This document shows positions 11,478 to 23,921 of a stretch of DNA of 64,000 nucleotides, in pieces. The notes under the pieces are model-generated. The model was not told the origin of the DNA and did no database searches. It saw nothing but the letters and a program-made list of their open reading frames with translations. This DNA comes from Hypholoma sublateritium FD-334 SS-4 (taxonomy: Eukaryota; Basidiomycota; Agaricomycetes; Agaricales; Strophariaceae). Position numbers and translations under genes: made by a program. Positions within the stretch are counted from its first letter, which is position 1. Each line of letters opens with the position of its first letter. The stretch spans positions 240,493 through 304,492 of the forward strand of contig KN817525.1 of assembly GCA_000827495.1 (NCBI GenBank). The letters run 5' to 3'.

Positions 11478-11576
11478 TGCTCATCCATCCAATGATCTAC
11501 CCGGCTTCTCTCTCTTCCCTCCGCCGCCGTCTGCGTTCCCGCCTACTGTACACGCACCGCTAGCGGGTGCCCCAGC

Positions 11577-13317
11577 ATGGGCACCGTCGCATCGCCTGAT
11601 ACCGTGAAGTGGCTTCTCGTGGACCGAGGTCTGTCCTTTGTCGCCAGTAAGTCGCGCGCGTGTCCCCCCGCCATGGAAACTGACTGGACGCGCGCAGTCG
11701 CCGCGGTGGTGTGCGTCGCCTATGACCATCGTGCGTCTCTCCCTAGCACCCCTCCCCCCGCTTTCCCAATTGACCTGCTGGGGCAGTCGCCACTCTGGAT
11801 AGCGAGGTGCGCGGTAGTTTTCTAGCTCTTCAGCCGTATGGATGCTGACCAAACGCAGATCGAGCTTATCTGGGTGAGCACGCCGGATATTGCGTCGAAT
11901 GCCGTTCCGACCTCTCCTGCAGAAACGCTCGAAGTGGCAGACAGTGCAGATTCTGTTTTTCGTGGTGCGTCTCGCGCGCTAAGCATGAATATATGCTCTT
12001 GCTGACTCGAAACGCGTGTCAGACGCGGTACGGCGGGCTCTTCTTACAAGTGTGCGTCGCGCGCCTCCAATAAACGTGCGAGAGATCGCTGATGTTTGGG
12101 GTGTAGGTACACTGCGTGGAGTACGTGGTCGTGCCTGTCTTCGCGTCTTCCTGCACTCTAACTCTTGAACGCTTAATTCTAGTATATGTTCGGCATATTA
12201 CACTTGACACGACCGAGGTGCGCACCTACGTTACTCGTTAGCTATACGGTAGCTGATGCTACTGACGCGTGTTGCTATTTTTAGGGGTACGTTGGCGACT
12301 TTTTGCTCCCGGTTTTCCATGGCGCCTGACCTCCCATAGCTGTACGCATCGCTCCTGAGTGTACTCCGGCCGCAACACTGACCCTTGTCACAGGCGAGCT
12401 GTTCCACACGGTTTCCAGCTACATTGCAAGCATCGTACTCTTCGCGATGCAAGGTGAGCCCCTTGTCCATACCTTACCAGCCCGGTCATATAATACGGAC
12501 GACATTCGCTCGTAGGCATTATGATGTTCCGCGTGTCGAGCATGTACGTGCACAATCGCAAGATAGACGTGCTGCTCATCACCGCGTTCGTCGCGGAGGT
12601 CGCTTCCGTGATCATCATGCTGGTCGTCGACTACACCGCACGGGGCACGCACTCTCGTACGCCCCTCCTCCTGCCGCAGACGCTCGGCGCTTAACAACTT
12701 TCTGGCCACCAGCGATTCCCGAGCCTGCGCCATTTGTGCACCTATGCAAACGCGCGTCGTTCTCGACCCTGCCGACACTGGTCTCCGTCCCGATCCTCGT
12801 GTTTGAGCTGTTCGTCCTCGTCCTTGTGCTAGGCGCGAGCATTAGCCACCACCGCTCGAGGCGCGGAATACGGGTACTCGCTTCTTTTGACGAGCAACGG
12901 CGTCCCGGCGCAATGCTTCTGCACATTCTCATGCGCGACAGCATCGTGTTCCCGTTTCTGTGCGTCCGGTCGCGTCTCCTCTGTTCAGTGACATATGCTG
13001 ATATTTCACGCTAGCATCATGCTTTTCGCGCTCGTTAACCTCATTGCAGACCTGAATTTCTCCGTGCGTGCCCTTGTGCCTTGCGTGCACGCTCCGTGCT
13101 GGCTTCTGTTTCTGATCCATCCTTGTCAATACTGCAGTATATCATCGCGCAGCTCGTGTTCATCCCGCCCGCGGCAGCTCCGGCGATCCTGGGCCCGCGA
13201 CTCATCCTCAACTTGCGCGAGGCATACTACGCGCCTTGGGCCGCGGAACTTGAGAGTGCGAACGAAACGTCTCCTAGCGCCATGCGATGGCCCGTGATCC
13301 ACATCAGCGAGCCGTAG
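11577..13317 (+). CDS. DUF6533 domain membrane protein
   Basis: Multi-exon protein of the large, lineage-specific Agaricomycete DUF6533 family of unknown function, with several predicted membrane helices. Exon joins give an N-terminus with SFVAIAAVVCVAYDHLATLD, then SEIELIWKRSKWQTVQILFF and VTRYGGLFLQV. This is the usual order of helix, Asp/His turn, ExxLIW and KW..KxLFxxxRY. Later exons carry GELFHTVSSYIASIVLFAMQ and FRVSSMYVHNRKIDVLLITA, the family's R-x-x-A-hy-Y-x-x-N-R-K segment. The C-terminal helices are LVSVPILVFELFVLVLVLG and IIAQLVFIPPAAAPAILGPR, and the protein ends RWPVIHISEP. At least nine short introns were inferred; the middle ones (12.1-12.4 kb and 12.65-12.75 kb) are the least certain. 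Confidence 0.75.
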
Positions 13318-14735
13318 TCATCAAAACAGAGTGTCGGTACGGTGATGTGCCGGACGAGATGGGGTGGATGCGTCCGTGCGTGCGTAATTTCATGGTCTGC
13401 CATGTTGTGCACCTGTGCACCCCTATCATTGCTATCTGCCTCGCTGGGCATCGCTTGCCTCGGTCTTGAAGTACCAGGTGGATGGGACATCATGGCAGAC
13501 ATGAACAGATTTGTGGAAGCAGAACCCTATGGAAAGACAGGATCGAGAAAGAAGATGGGAAGCAGCAGGTTGACAGGATTTGACAACCCCTTTTATATAT
13601 GCATCTCAGCGTCCGTAATTTGCTATTTTTACACTTCCTTGACCGACGCGAGCTAAGTAGTACCACGCGCTGCATGCCCGGGCGGCGTGCGGTGGGAGTA
13701 TAGATGCGTGCTACCTCGCTGGATTGCTGAGGTCGACACACCGTGGCGTTAGATAGCAAATGGTGCGCGGTATGTACGAACGACGGTGGTCGAAACGCAC
13801 CTACCCTCATTTGCGTGCACCTTCAGTCAGTTCATCTTTCATTACTTATCTCCAACGTTGTCTTCATGTCGATTGCGATTACGTGAGCTACAGAGGGGAA
13901 CGAAGGCGTATGCCATTAGAAGAAGATATTGTGAGAAGGAAGAGTCCGCATTGCGAAGCGAACTATGGAGTCGCTATCGCATCGTGCGGCCTTAAAGCGG
14001 GAGGGGCGAAGCCGTGATTGTAAATTAGGCGCTCGCCAAGAGAATGCTGCGGGCCGGCGTCCATAAGCGCTTGTTCAAGTGTATAATGCCTTCAGGACAC
14101 GCGGGGAAGATTTATCGAATATGAAGACGGATAATTCAGAAATTATGGAGCATTCACTTTTTCTCTTTTATACAAGATTACTGTAATCCATTTTGAGACT
14201 ATCATTATCACCCCGTTCTTTTCCACTCAGCAATGGATTCGGTACTAAAATGTGAGTTATGAGTATTGTGCATGTATTCAGTGAATCTGTTCCCTGATGA
14301 CAAGCCAAGATACATGGGGGGTGAACATATTGGACTGCTGTAGCTCAGGTTGTAAAAAATGCTATCAATGTGCACTGTGAGCGCCTAGGATATTCAGAAG
14401 CAGGACAAGAGCGCCTGCAGCCGTCCAGCCGGTAATGAGCGCTGCCTGGTATTTATTCTACGAGTTTCTGCCACTTCAATGCTGCAAGTATTTTTCTGTA
14501 GATACACACCGGTCACTTCGGTGCTACTAGCGTTTGCTGTAACTAAGTGCTGGATTTTTTTGTAGCAGTGCTCGAAGTATTCACATCCTCAACATATGGG
14601 CTGGGTCTTCATACATATTCACATATTTTTCGTGAATTATAAGAATTATGCCCTTTACTAATCAGCATTCAATATCGTCATTCATGGAAGATAATTTGAA
14701 GAAATGCGGAGACAGGAAGGAAAGTCGGGCAGAGA
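13318..14735. other. Intergenic stretch of 1.4 kb, no gene seen
   Basis: Only short frames without homology are present, for example one at 13342-13656 that overlaps the end of the DUF6533 transcript. The right two thirds are AT-rich and look like ordinary intergenic DNA. No tRNA-like or transposon-like ends were recognised. Confidence 0.6.
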
Positions 14736-14752
14736 CACGTGACCGTCACGTG
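14736..14752. promoter_or_regulatory. Paired CACGTG boxes in inverted arrangement
   Basis: The sequence CACGTGACCGTCACGTG holds two CACGTG E-boxes 5 bp apart, and the flanks (GAGA on the left, GTCTC on the right) extend an imperfect palindrome. It lies about 170 bp upstream of the Rap1-like start. CACGTG is bound by fungal bHLH factors of the Cbf1/USF type. A role in regulating the gene to its right is inferred from position only. Confidence 0.5.
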
Positions 14753-14918
14753 GTCTCACGATGTTTACCACGATAGTCACTTCAGAAATTAAACAGTTTA
14801 TCGATATCCTCCATATATTTCTCGCGGCAACCTTACTGTGCTCACCGTGACATTGATCCGCGCGATTGTACGCGCCAAATCCTTCTATACGACCTCCAAG
14901 TGACCGGAGGAATATAAT

Positions 14919-17375
14919 ATGTCTGAGTTGCTCGGCAGCGACGGCTCTGGTGGCTCCGACAACTCAGTCGAATTCAACTTGCCGGGGGGCTCGCAAGACC
15001 ACAGCGCTACCACCAACAGGAGGAAGGTGTTCCGAGACGAAAACGGATTTCCTATTGGCTTCGTGTTCCACAAGAGCATCGGAAATGCCAGGCGTAAACA
15101 GCTAACGCGACAGATCACGGTGCGCACCCTTGCGCGCCATCCTTGGCTACCTACTTAATCTTATTGACATATCTCAGGCGCACGGCGGAATTGTGCTGGA
15201 TGGTCCGATGGGTGCAGACACGTTGCTAGTTGACAATACAGTCAACGAGGATCTGGAGCAGTTTGCTTGTACCTCTAGCACTAACAAGGCGCGTGCGCGA
15301 CTGCGCGTCGAACGCGTCTCGTTCGTCCAGCGGTGCATCGACCGCAAGGCCTTCCACCACGCTTCCATGAAGGTCAGCCCGATGACCGGTGTCCCGGAAA
15401 GTACTGGGTGCGTCTGAGGGACGTTTATCAGCTTGCAACTATGCTGACCCACCTTGCGCGGGTAGCCGCACCTCTTTTACTAGCGAAGACTTTGAACATT
15501 TGGCTTGGTTCCTCTCGCGGATGGTTCCAGACCCTGGCGCAGGTGGGCGCCAGAGTCTGAGGCTGTACGCTATGATGGTAAATCTGGTAAGTAATTCGTC
15601 CGCATCTCCATGCGTGTTGTTGAAACCCTCATATAGGGGGATACCGATCCTGAATACAAATGGGTGAAACGGCACACAGCTGAGTCTTGGAAGGAGCACA
15701 ACAAGAAAAACAAAGCCAAGTATCATACTAGGATTGCACAATTAGTAAAGGCAGAACCTCCTGATCCAAGCAAAGTTTGGCCTTACGACAGGCGCGCGAC
15801 CAAAACCGCTTCAAAGAGACTGCAAAACGACGAGGAATCTCAGAAGTCATCAGAGGAAGATGATAGCGATGCTCAATTCGAACCAACGTCGCGAAAGCGC
15901 CGGATTTCTGGAGATACATCACGTACAATGCACTCTCCAGCGAAGAGACCTCGGACGTCATACGGAAACTCTACCAGTAAAGGGAAGGGTAAGGCCGTCG
16001 AAGCCTTTGAAATAGAGGAATCGGAAGAAGAAATGGAACCACGCGTCTCCGATAAAGAGTAAACAAACAGCCCTATATTTTACCCTATAGCGCATCTGAT
16101 CATGGATCTTGCAGTTCTTTGTTCGACGCTGACCCTCAATTCGACGACGAGCATGGCCCCTTAACAGGCGGCCGATCTCCAGAAAGGACAATGGTTGTAT
16201 TAGCCGCGGCGAATCCTTCGGCACGCAACTTCCCGACGCAAGAAACGCTTGTTGGCACTGCACGCAATTCACCGTCGACTCAACCATTTGCTGCTCGCAA
16301 ATTGGTTAATCTCCCTCCTCGCAAAACGACCAATTCAGAGGACAGGACAGTGCCGACGTCGCTTCCTACGACCTCCGCCCCCCAGCCGCCCAGCTCATCC
16401 TCGCCCGCCAGAGTAACTACGCGCTCATCTCAGCTGATGCCTCCACCCCCGGAACAAGCTGTTCCACAGCCGTATCGACCCCCAGTCAAGGCAGCTCGAC
16501 GGAAGGTCGTCGTACCAGGTGCTCCCGAAGAAAGTTCAGCCCCATTCCGAAATCTCCGGAAAAACTCGAGGCGCAACGCTGAGCCTCAACAAGCAGTTGC
16601 ACGGCCACAAGCAAAGCCGAGCGGCAAGACGCGTAGGGACGAAGGTGCAGCCGAGGCTGGAGCGGAGGTGCCAACGAAGGCAAACGCTCCGCCCCCACGC
16701 GTAGTCCGTGCCAGCTCACGCCTGCGCTCTGTCGAGCCAGAGATACTTTCTCTTCCTGGAAGGCGCACTGCCCAGAAAAAACGCGCAGACCCCATTGTCG
16801 AGGCTGACGACGAACACGAGAATCCAGTCGGCGAGACCCTCGCGGAGGAGCAAGACGTTGCCAACCTGCTCGCCGTCGACTCGGTCGAGGTCAGCGCTAG
16901 ACAGTCCCGCGATGTCGAACGCGGAATTTCAATGGACACCGACGACGTGCACATCGAGCGAGGCCTCTATACGGAGTCTTCGTCTGCCCCCCGCAAATTC
17001 AACTTCCTCACCCGCAACCCCACGGACGTCCTGAAGCGCGCGCAGACGGCTTCGCGGCGCCACTCCATGCACCCCAGCGCCGGCGGGAGTGCTCTCGCAG
17101 GCACGCAGACGCCATTACCGCATCTTACGCAGCGTAAGCCGCGCCAGGGCGTCCCGAAAAGCTCGAGCGTTAATACGCCGCGGCGCTCTCAGCCGATGAC
17201 CCCCCGGACACCATTCACGCTTGAGAAGCGCGGGTCGAGCGCAGAGTCGTTTCCCCTGCCTGGCACGCGTGCGCGGACGGTCTTGGAAGAAGTCCAGCGC
17301 TACGAGGGCAGCACGCCGTATAAGCCACCACCGGGGACCCGCGCAGCGGCTGCAATCGCCGGACAGGGATTCTAA
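14919..17375 (+). CDS. Rap1-like telomere-binding protein (BRCT + Myb)
   Basis: Homologue of the shelterin component Rap1/TERF2IP, expected at telomeres in the nucleus. After an acidic serine-rich start (MSELLGSDGSGGSDNS) comes a BRCT-like domain, roughly residues 30-135: VFRDENGFPIGFVFHKSIGN, AHGGIVLDGPMGADTLLVDN and RVERVSFVQRCIDRKAFHHA. The Rap1-type Myb domain follows: RTSFTSEDFEHLAWFLSRMV, then GRQSLRLYAMMVNLGDTDPE, then HTAESWKEHNKKNKAKY. A long disordered C-terminal half is rich in serine, proline and arginine, with basic KRPRTSYG and acidic EIEESEEEME patches. The inferred join SDKD|SLFDADPQFDD carries the frame to 17375. I could not recognise a conserved RCT domain at the C-terminus. 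No truncation is seen. Confidence 0.82.
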
Positions 17376-17556
17376 TTTGAACTTGCTCTTTGCGTATTTA
17401 TGCATACCCAATTCTGCGCGTAAACCAGCGGATTGTACAGTAATATAATATGCGACTTCGTATGTAACTTTGTCTACATAATTATTATAATGTGTTTTGT
17501 GTCTTTCTGACAGGTTAACAGGTTAAAGTCTCTAATTATAAATGCTACGAAAAATT

Positions 17557-17610
17557 CTAGTCTCCCATAGGCAGACTCCAATACTGCTATTGATGATAAA
17601 GTTAATCAAC
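17557..17610 (+). repeat. Short interspersed repeat, copy A
   Basis: A 54-bp stretch matches 23826-23879 in 48 of 54 positions by eye, in the same orientation. It lies in a gene-free interval (17376-17836) downstream of Rap1. Otherwise that interval shows only AT-rich sequence that would contain the 3' ends of the two convergent genes. Confidence 0.7.
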
Positions 17611-17836
17611 CCAAGAGCAACTGTTATATTACCAATATCTATATAGTCCATTGTATGAGCTAGAGAGAGAATATATGTGTTTGTAAAGCGGTGTGTTTAT
17701 CAAAGTCTGTCAAAACTATTACTATTAGCCCAGAAATTACAGTATGAAGCACGACAGAAGGTATATGTATACAAAGGCGGAGTAGGATGAATGTCTACAG
17801 GACTAAGTTGGTGCCACGTTGTATGCACGAATAAAA

Positions 17837-18992
17837 TTACGTCCCAAGGCTGTCATTCTGCAGTTCTTCAAACTTTCTTCGTGCTAACTTGATGTTCATT
17901 TTCAGTGCGGCTATCTCTGCAGTAATCAACAATCCATCAGTGACTAGAGTCGTATGATTTGGAAGAATGGTGGACCTATTCCAGGATCATGAACAACGAC
18001 CATGACATATGTGTTCCGCGTCATCTCATCAAGGACAGCGGTGAAGTCGTACAGCTCCATTTCAAGTGAACGAAACTCTTCACGAGCTCGCGTACACGAG
18101 TGCTTGAAGTATTTTATGAGTTCAGATGTACGTTCGTATCGTTTTGTGTACATCGCTTCTGCTTCATGATCATGCCCATCAGAATTTGCCTGCGAAGAGG
18201 TGGCAATAACCAGGAAAGTTGTGCGCTCAAAGAGGATAACTTCTGTGGCGCTGCAAGCATTGGCAAATACATTGAGATGCCGCGAGAGTACGTTGGCATT
18301 AGGGATCAATGTGTGGACGATATTTGACCATGCCTGGACGCCAAGCGGCTATCAACATTGGCCGAGACTTTCATGCTGCGCTAGAAGCGCACCTTGTACA
18401 GACTCTCGTCGTATATGCTCGTTGCAAGGACCGAGACAGAGATGTCTCCGCTTGCCTCTTCCAACTCCTGTTTTCTCTTCAAGAATGTGGGTTGGCGGGG
18501 TTCTCTAACAAGGTCCATTTTGTGTATAAGCAGGAACACAGCCGCGTCTGGACTGTATTGCTGGAGCCCCGTCATACAGTCTCGATAGTATTCGAGATCC
18601 TTCAGGATCTCCCTGGACTCCACGTCGAAGACATATATCATAACGCCGACTTGTTTGAAGATCGTTCCCCGCTGCGTGGTGAGATACGAATCCATGAACG
18701 CGTCCTGGCCACCGCAGTCCCATAGGTTCAAGATGAGGTCGCCGAGAAAGCGTACATGGTTTTGTTCCACGTCGATCGTCGCGCCCAGCCGCGCGGTGAG
18801 AGATGCCGGGTTGTTTGAGCTGCAGGCGTTTTAGCTGCCTAGACGCCTGGCCGTTATGCATTGAAAACGCACAAGATAAGACTCCTCATCGACGTCTTGC
18901 CGCTGCCAGACGCTCCCATAAGTAGAACCTACAAACATCTGTTATACACGTCCGTGAAACAGGATTTGGCAAGAAATAACCTTCTTCTTCAT
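17837..18992 (-). CDS. GTR1: Rag GTPase Gtr1/RagA
   Basis: Small GTPase of the Rag family that partners with Gtr2/RagC on the vacuole to signal amino-acid status to TORC1. The start MKKK joins across an intron to VLLMGASGSGKTSMRSLIF, giving the P-loop GASGSGKTS. The next exon has SNNPASLTARLGATIDVEQN, then ILNLWDCGGQDAFMDSYLTT (switch II WDCGGQD) and FLLIHKMDLV, the HKMD guanine-specificity motif. The C-terminal roadblock-like domain includes FLVIATSSQA and YERTSELIKYFKHSC. The inferred last intron leads to AALKMNIKLARRKFEELQND before the stop. That intron appears to use an unusual donor (GTCCAC). The gene looks intact. Confidence 0.9.
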
Positions 18993-19236
18993 GATGGCAG
19001 ATGGAAGTTGGAAGCAAAATACTGGTCCCGGCGAGGAACTGTCGGCGGTGTGATGATGGAGTATGACGGTCACAACAACCGCTCAGGCCCAGAACAGGCA
19101 ACTGCTCCCAAATTGATTCCATGCAACATTGCAAGTTGCAAGGGCCTGCAAGAGTCTACGAAAAATCTGCTACATTTGTTTCTTGTTCCATCGACTGGTA
19201 CACGCATTGATACATGATTTCAAACCTCAGCGCCCA

Positions 19237-19929
<693 letters not shown>

Positions 19930-20031
19930 TGTTGCGGAAAGGGATCAAGTTGCGTGGGACTTTATCCTCTTTTAGTCTCCAGAAAAAATATTCGGTCGCG
20001 TCGACTGTGTATCATTTCGCCTCAAATCATC
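19930..20031. promoter_or_regulatory. Short divergent promoter, lumazine synthase / SRP40
   Basis: Only 102 bp separate the two start codons. The interval is AT-rich with a GGTCGCGTCGAC block in the middle. No TATA box is evident. Shared regulation is possible but inferred from spacing only. Confidence 0.5.
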
Positions 20032-21889
20032 ATGGATAGGAATCTTGCCAGTGAGTTCCCTGCGCCAGTTACAATGTGTTCACTCAACTAAACAATATGA
20101 CCAGCCACATACACATTAATACACGCGTTTCTTACGAAACACTCGCATGGCAAGGCTGCAGAAGCCGTCAAAAAAGCCGCAAAAGGAGTTGTCGTTCTGA
20201 AAGATGACATCAAGGTTGAGGGACCTCAGTTGGATGAAATAATTGAGCAATGGAAACAGATCCCACAGAAGAAGTCAAAACAATCGTGCGTCTTTCTGGT
20301 CAAATTTTCGTTGGACATTTCACCTCATCTGCGGTATGGAGCAGTGACTCTGGTTCTGGATCGAGTTGTATGTGTGCAGTGCGCCGAAACGATTCTATTA
20401 CAATTTATTGATTGTAATCGTAGCCTCAAACAGCTCCGATTCGAGTTCAAGCATCAGTACATCGGCCAAAAAGTCGAAGACCAAGCTGAAGAAGGCAAAA
20501 ACGCCTGTCTCGTCCTCGTCTGATTCGAGCGAATACGAAAAGCCTGCGCCTAAAGCCAGCTCCCCAACTAAAAAGACAAAGTCCACACTTAAAAATGCAA
20601 AAACTCCGTCGTCCTCATCTTCCTCATCTGTGTCTTCATCCGAGTCGAGCGAAGGCGAGATATCTGCACCCAAAGCTAGTGAGGTCAAGAAAAAAGGTGA
20701 GGACAAGCTTGTTCAATTTTTATTTAATCCTCGTAATTTCTATCCCAGAAGCCGCGAAATCCTCAGGCTCGTCTTCCTCTAACTCTTCGTCCGAGGACGA
20801 GAAATCCACTGTTAAAGCCAAGGCCCTTAAAGGTGAGTTTAAAAGTAAGATACAATGAGCTACCTATCCTTATGTAATCTTCCAGCACCCGTACCATCAA
20901 CTTCGTCGTCGTCATCGTCGTCAGGTGGGTTTTCATGCTCGTTGACCAGGTGCAAATCCTCGTTTACGTTGTGCCTTCTGTACAGATGACGAGTCGTCTG
21001 ACGCAACCACAGCTCAGACCACGAAAGTACCAGCGACGAAGAAAATAAGCAGCGTGGCTTCAAGTACCACCCAGAAGACAGCCTCCGATTCCTCCTCATC
21101 GGACAGCTCTGATTCTGACTCCGATGTGGAGACGAAAACAACAACAACGAAAGTAACGATTACAACCCAAAAGAAGGAGTCGGCCGCCAAGAAGGATTTC
21201 TCCGGCTCGTCGCGCTCCGATTCATCCTCAGAAGACGAGTCTGCAGCCAGAAACGCTGCCACAAAACCCATCAAGACTGTCAAGACTGTAAAAAAGGCGT
21301 CAGCTACCTCGAGCTCCGGGTCTTCGTCTGACTCCTCGTCTGATTCCGATGCGAAAATGGTCACGGACAAACCCATTCCCAAAGCATCTTCCCCAGCAAA
21401 AATCATTGCGGACAACGGTCAAGTGACTAAGAAGCGTCGGACAAACGAACAGGGAAACTCTGTGGTAACAGCTTATACGGCTAACGCTGAGAATGAGAGT
21501 GCCTCGGCTCGTGTCAAAGGGGGTAACGGCAAACCTGGCCGTCAGGTCAACGAGAGGTTCAAGCGGGTAGATGCTAGCAGGATTGCGCCAATCCAGGACA
21601 ATGGTTATGTTGCAAAAGTATGTGTTGTTGGTGGAATTCTATTGAACAAGTTAGTGACATCACCATTGTTTCTTCTGAAGGTTGGCCCGGAAAATGATTA
21701 CGGAAAGCGCGCCCATGAGGACCTTATTGTTACCCGAGGCGCAGGTTTCCGCAAGGAAAAGAACAAGAAAAAAAGAGGAAGCTATCGTGGGGGCGAGATT
21801 ACAGTATGTTTTGATCACGCTATCCTACAAGATGCGCACGCTCAAATGAACCTTTCGCATAGATGGAGAGCCACAGCTTCAAGTTCTAA
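20032..21889 (+). CDS. SRP40: SRP40/Nopp140-like nucleolar protein
   Basis: Nucleolar serine-rich phosphoprotein of the Nopp140/Srp40 family, a chaperone linking snoRNPs and Pol I. The first exon MDRNLA joins to TTYTLIHAFLTKHSHGKAAE, a LisH-like N-terminus. The central region consists of repeated acidic serine tracts (SSSSSSSVSSSESSEGE, SSSSNSSSEDE, SSSSDSSDSDSD) alternating with lysine- and proline-rich spacers (KKTKSTLKNAKTP, KAPVPST), the arrangement typical of Nopp140. The conserved C-terminal SRP40 domain is RFKRVDASRIAPIQDNGYVA, joined over an intron to VGPENDYGKRAHEDLIVTRG and AGFRKEKNKKKRGSYRGGEI. A last intron then gives the ending TMESHSFKF. Several introns interrupt the repeat region. 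It appears complete. Confidence 0.93.
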
Positions 21890-22305
21890 TATCATTCCAT
21901 ATGCGTCTTTCTCGCCATCTTCAAGATATCAAATGACTGTAGTAGATCAGCCCCTTGGCCGTGCAATCAATCCTTCTTTCGACCAACCGCACTTTGCTGG
22001 CGTGCATGTGAATTATTGATCCTAAAAATTCTCGAACATACTGACCTACTTTTAAGCTTAGTCGCGTTACTGAGACGTCGCTGTGCGCAAAGGCGAGTTT
22101 TTTTCGAAACAAACCGCCGACATGCCGCCGTTTGGTGATTCTACTTACGCCTATCACAACAGTACCCGCATCATGATCTGCAGCATCATGCCATACGGGT
22201 GCTATAGCGGGTGCTCTTGATTCAGGAATACGAGAATGTATGTGATTGAGTCTCTGCGGAAGTGCTTTCCGGCACTTCATGGCATCGCCGTCCTCCCAGT
22301 CCAGC

Positions 22306-22313
22306 TATAAAAA
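22306..22313 (+). promoter_or_regulatory. TATA box of alpha/beta hydrolase 1
   Basis: TATAAAAA lies 105 bp before the ATG at 22411, the expected spacing for a fungal TATA promoter. It is followed by a CT-rich stretch (CTTCCCTCTGCCTCC) just before the start. The rest of the interval 21890-22305 shows no gene. Confidence 0.6.
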
Positions 22314-22410
22314 CATCGACGTCCTCGATGATACCAATCAATCAGCCAGTGTTCGACACGGCGTTCGTTGCATCTCTCTAGATCTTCCCTCTGCCTCCGC
22401 TTAAGACGCT

Positions 22411-23702
22411 ATGGCTTCTGGTTATTCGACTTTCAACTTGCCCGACGGCGCTAAACTGGCATATGAAATCTTGGGCGCGTATCATCTTGCCATGCGCACC
22501 ACGCCTATTGTGCTTGTTTGTGGGATGTCCTCTGTTCGCATTGACTATGAGCGTCTAGCCGCAAGCCTCGTTAAGACACGTCCAGGTCTTTAAAAAAGTC
22601 ATAACATATTTCCGGCGTAGGCTAAATAGAAGTTTTCAGTGCTTCTGTACGATCATAGAGGTATGGGCGACTCTATGCTCGTGCCCACCGAGGACGAGGA
22701 TTTGACGATCGAATTACTCGCTCGCGACCTTGTTGCTCTGCTCACGTATCTGGAATGGAAAGAGGTTGCGGTAGTTGGCTACTCCATGGGTGGTACGTTT
22801 CAGGACTTTACCCTCCACACACTCCGCATAATAATTCAATGCTCTTGTAGGTGTCATCGCGCAGCAAATGCTACTCCTCCGTCACCATCCCCATACTCCG
22901 ACAACTTTACCGTTCCGTGTCACGCATTTATTCCTAGCCGGGACGCGCTCGGTGGTTGTTCGCACAGCGGGACTGCCCGTCGCGCCGCCTCCGCCATCGG
23001 GTATCCGCATAACCGAGGAGAAGATAACTACGGTCAGACGCGTTCTTGGGTCGTTGGTGGATCCCACATGGATCGAAGCAAATGGCCCGCGGTTCGATGT
23101 GTTATTTAGGCGCGCTATTAATCCCACAATGTGCGCCTATATTTTCTTCTTGATACTACCACACGAAACTGAGGTCATGGGTTACTAGCAAACGATCACC
23201 CATGCTGATAGGTTTGTTTCCGTGATCTTAATGAAGAAAGCAGCTAAGCTAATTCACGCGCCATTCGCGCCGCGACTCTTAAGCGAAACAAGGAGCTGCT
23301 GTACGTACCACTGCCGCTTCGGCACCCGTTTCTTCCTTGATATCCCTGATATTGAATACTTCTTAACAGCTGCAGAAATTTGACTTCGTGAATTTGATCC
23401 ACAAACTACCGCAGGACATCCAAATCATGGTTATCCACGGTCATTTGGACCAAGTAATTCCTTTCCATTGCGGAGAGGTTGGTGTTATTCTACTCACCCC
23501 CTAAATCGGCACCAAATCTGAAGTTTTCGAACAGGAGATACTCAACTACATCCCTCAAGCACGGCTTGTCGAAACGGGAACTGTTCCAGGACAGGTCCCG
23601 TCGCTTGACTTTGGCCATTTTTGGTACGAGTATTTTGACATACAAGTTTGGCATGACGTGATAAACAACTTCATGAACGGGTACAATTCCTGTGAGACCT
23701 AG
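22411..23702 (+). CDS. Alpha/beta hydrolase, paralogue 1
   Basis: Alpha/beta-fold hydrolase of unknown substrate. The start MASGYSTFNLPDGAKLAYEI leads to IVLVCGMSSVRIDYERLA (oxyanion region) and, across an intron, VLLYDHRGMGDSMLVPTEDE. The nucleophile elbow is VVGYSMGG with an intron inside the motif, followed by VIAQQMLLLRHH. The C-terminal part has LPQDIQIMVIHGHLDQVIPF (candidate acid residue) and SLDFGHFWYEYFD (candidate catalytic His), ending NGYNSCET. The exon between about 23120 and 23340 is the least certain. Sequence and intron positions match the gene at 27993, so the two are paralogues. One donor (GTCTTT near 22590) is atypical. Confidence 0.8.
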
Positions 23703-23825
23703 GAACCCCAGTACAACCTTAAAGCGGCAAATCACAACATTTGATGTGTGATGCCGCAGGCGCATCACAAAAAAGTGTGACTTGTCCGTGACCCCACGAA
23801 ACCCCAGGTGAAGTCCCAATAGGGT

Positions 23826-23921
23826 TAGTCTCCCGTAGGCAGACTCCGTTACCGCTATTGATGATAAAGTCGATCAACCGTTGATGATTACAGTCGATCA
23901 ACTTACCGTATGGAGTCTGCT
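23826..23921. repeat. Short interspersed repeat, copy B, with inverted ends
   Basis: 23826-23879 matches the repeat at 17557-17610. It continues into a second, imperfect copy of TGATGATAAAGTCGATCAAC and then TTACCGTATGGAGTCTGC. GCAGACTCC near the left end and GGAGTCTGC at the right end are exact reverse complements, so the unit is palindromic overall (outer arms 9 bp, about 80 bp apart). It may be a small foldback element or MITE relic. Confidence 0.6.
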
